Source: Dialister sp. UBA7295
GTDB lineage: Bacteria > Bacillota > Negativicutes > Veillonellales > Dialisteraceae
Length of the DNA stretch: 5,854 nucleotides
Assembly: GCA_002471975.1 (NCBI GenBank)
Contig: DKQZ01000045.1
Span: 2,223 to 8,076 of the forward strand
Direction of reading: 5' to 3'
Notes under the pieces: model-generated
Database searches by the model: none
Told to the model about the DNA's origin: nothing
Seen by the model: only the letters and a program-made list of their open reading frames with translations
In this document: positions 5,161 to 5,854 of the stretch, piece by piece
How positions within the stretch are numbered: position 1 is the stretch's first letter
Layout: each line of letters opens with the position of its first letter
Program-made: the position numbers and the translations under genes

Positions 5161-5523
5161 TCAGTTTCCAAAGGGGTCTTTGCCATCCTGTTTCGGCGGG
5201 TTCTTCACGTACTTGATCTGCTCACAGATGCAGTTATCCTTCACCTTATAAAGTTCCGGGATGAAGTCCATGATGCGCAGGAATGTTTCTTCATTGATGG
5301 AGTACTTGGTCCAGAGGCCTTCCCGTCTCGCATTGACCACGCCGGCTTCGATGAGGATTTTCATGTGGTAGGAGAGGGTGGACTGGGATAGCGTGAAATT
5401 GGTGAGGATGTCGCAGGCGGACATTTCTTTGCAGGACAGCATGTCTACGACATGAAGGCGGGTCTCGTCGGAGAGAGCCTTGAAGATGGTGGCAAATTCT
5501 TTGTAACTCGGTTTGGAATCCAT
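5161..5523 (-). CDS. ArsR/SmtB-family winged-helix transcriptional repressor
   Basis: This 120-residue DNA-binding protein has the ArsR layout: FKALSDETRLHVVDML (14-29), the helix-turn-helix TLSQSTLSYHMKILIEAGVV (44-63) with recognition helix SQSTLSYHMKIL, and the wing ARREGLWTKYSIN (65-77). Repressors of this family leave DNA when they bind a metal, metalloid or other ligand. The classical arsenic site ELCVCDL reads EMSACDIL here, keeping only one of its cysteines (Cys37). Cys31 and a C-terminal pair, Cys98 and Cys100 (NCICEQ), are the other cysteines, so thiol-based sensing is possible but not of the classical type. ATG 5521-5523 follows AAAAGGGG (5530-5537) by six bases. It is monocistronic here with its own terminator. 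Its target may be itself or a gene beyond the right edge. Confidence 0.9.
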   Translation of the reverse strand: MDSKPSYKEFATIFKALSDETRLHVVDMLSCKEMSACDILTNFTLSQSTLSYHMKILIEAGVVNARREGLWTKYSINEETFLRIMDFIPELYKVKDNCICEQIKYVKNPPKQDGKDPFGN

Positions 5524-5541
5524 GGTGTACCCCTTTTCTTG

Positions 5542-5594
5542 TTATACTCGGTCCGTTATAAGCTTAAAAGTATCGTAATGATTGGTTTATAACG
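5542..5594 (-). promoter_or_regulatory. Candidate ArsR-type operator and promoter region
   Basis: TTATACTCGGTCCGTTATAA (5542-5561) is an imperfect palindrome: TTATA and TATAA ends, CGG and CCG inside. CGTTATAA (5554-5561) recurs inverted as TTATAACG (5587-5594), 25 bases away. Minus-strand -10-like hexamers lie at 5541-5546, 5555-5560 and 5586-5591; the first is too close to the ribosome binding site to serve well. No clear -35 is visible. Autoregulation is inferred from family habit. Confidence 0.35.
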
Positions 5595-5694
5595 AGGGTA
5601 ATCATCGATACATTTAAATCTATTATTGTAATATTGTAACCTATATAAATGGGGTTGTCAAATTTGTGAAATAGTTGGTTTAGAAATTGTAAAT

Positions 5695-5722
5695 CGTTCT
5701 TCGTTATTCGTTCTTCGTTGTT
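5695..5722. repeat. Heptamer array CGTT(C/A/G)TT, four units
   Basis: CGTTCTT, CGTTATT, CGTTCTT and CGTTGTT follow without gaps, directly before another fragment of the dispersed element. The surrounding 5564-5694 stretch is AT-rich and holds no supported gene. Confidence 0.8.
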
Positions 5723-5854
5723 CGGGAAAGTGGCGCCCTGCGGGCGCAAGTTATATATAGATGATGAAAGAAGGGTAATCTTTCATGACGCCGGACTTTT
5801 GAATCGGGAATTGCCGGGGATGTCGGGAGTATCGGGGTAAGCACCCAACGAAAC
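5723..5854 (+). repeat. Two pieces of the dispersed element at the right edge
   Basis: CGGGAAAGTGGC with the hairpin GCGCCC-TGC-GGGCGC (5733-5747) and AAGTTATATATAGA is the hairpin half of the element. A small inverted repeat follows (ATGAAAG 5764-5770, CTTTCAT 5780-5786). ACTTTTGAATCGGGAATTG (5795-5813) with G runs at 5806, 5816, 5825 and 5834 is the G-run half, which ends in TAAGCACCC instead of the expected AAGGTGGC. The halves appear in reverse order, as expected from adjacent partial copies. Confidence 0.75.

Noticed and set aside
1546..5523. An arsenic resistance operon (ArsR, ArsB-like permease, ArsC-like LMW-PTP)
   Set aside because: The three genes are in separate units with different orientation and their own terminators or promoters. 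The LMW-PTP homologue has no catalytic Cys, and the ArsR lacks the full classical arsenic site.

Overview
The window looks like a chromosomal stretch from a low-to-mid-GC Firmicute. The strong AGGAG/GGGG ribosome binding sites, Firmicute-style promoters and terminators, and the proteins suggest a Negativicutes member, perhaps Dialister-like. This is inference from general appearance; no rRNA or marker gene is present. There is no transposase, integrase, cas gene, tRNA or rRNA.

Layout. Positions 1-626 hold no confident gene. A possible 54-residue ORF (72-236) runs into three head-to-tail 138-bp repeats (180-593), followed by a strong hairpin terminator (581-612). Three genes on the minus strand follow, listed here in order of transcription: a six-helix membrane protein of unknown function (2150-2710), a low-molecular-weight tyrosine phosphatase homologue (1546-2004) and a microbial-type poly(ADP-ribose) glycohydrolase (627-1439). 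The phosphatase homologue has lost its catalytic Cys, Arg and Asp and should be a pseudophosphatase. It has a promoter of its own and may be co-transcribed with the glycohydrolase, because the 106-bp gap between them has no terminator.

A 434-bp divergent control region (2711-3144) separates these from an ArsB/NhaD-family permease on the plus strand (3145-4440), which ends in two back-to-back intrinsic terminators. From 4506 to 5128 there is no gene. That stretch holds two more copies of the dispersed repeat element and a run of hairpins with three degenerate copies of a 28-bp motif. An ArsR-family repressor on the minus strand (5161-5523) has its own terminator and a palindromic candidate operator. 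The right end (5564-5854) holds a heptamer array and further pieces of the dispersed element.

How the parts relate. ArsR, an ArsB-like permease and an LMW-PTP fold together recall an arsenic cassette, but the genes are in separate, differently oriented units and the phosphatase-like protein lacks its cysteine, so an ars operon is not supported. The most distinctive non-coding signal is a repeat family seen in at least six places. Each fairly complete copy has GGG runs spaced 9 nt apart; five of the six have a GCGCCC/GGGCGC hairpin whose three-base loop varies while the stem does not.
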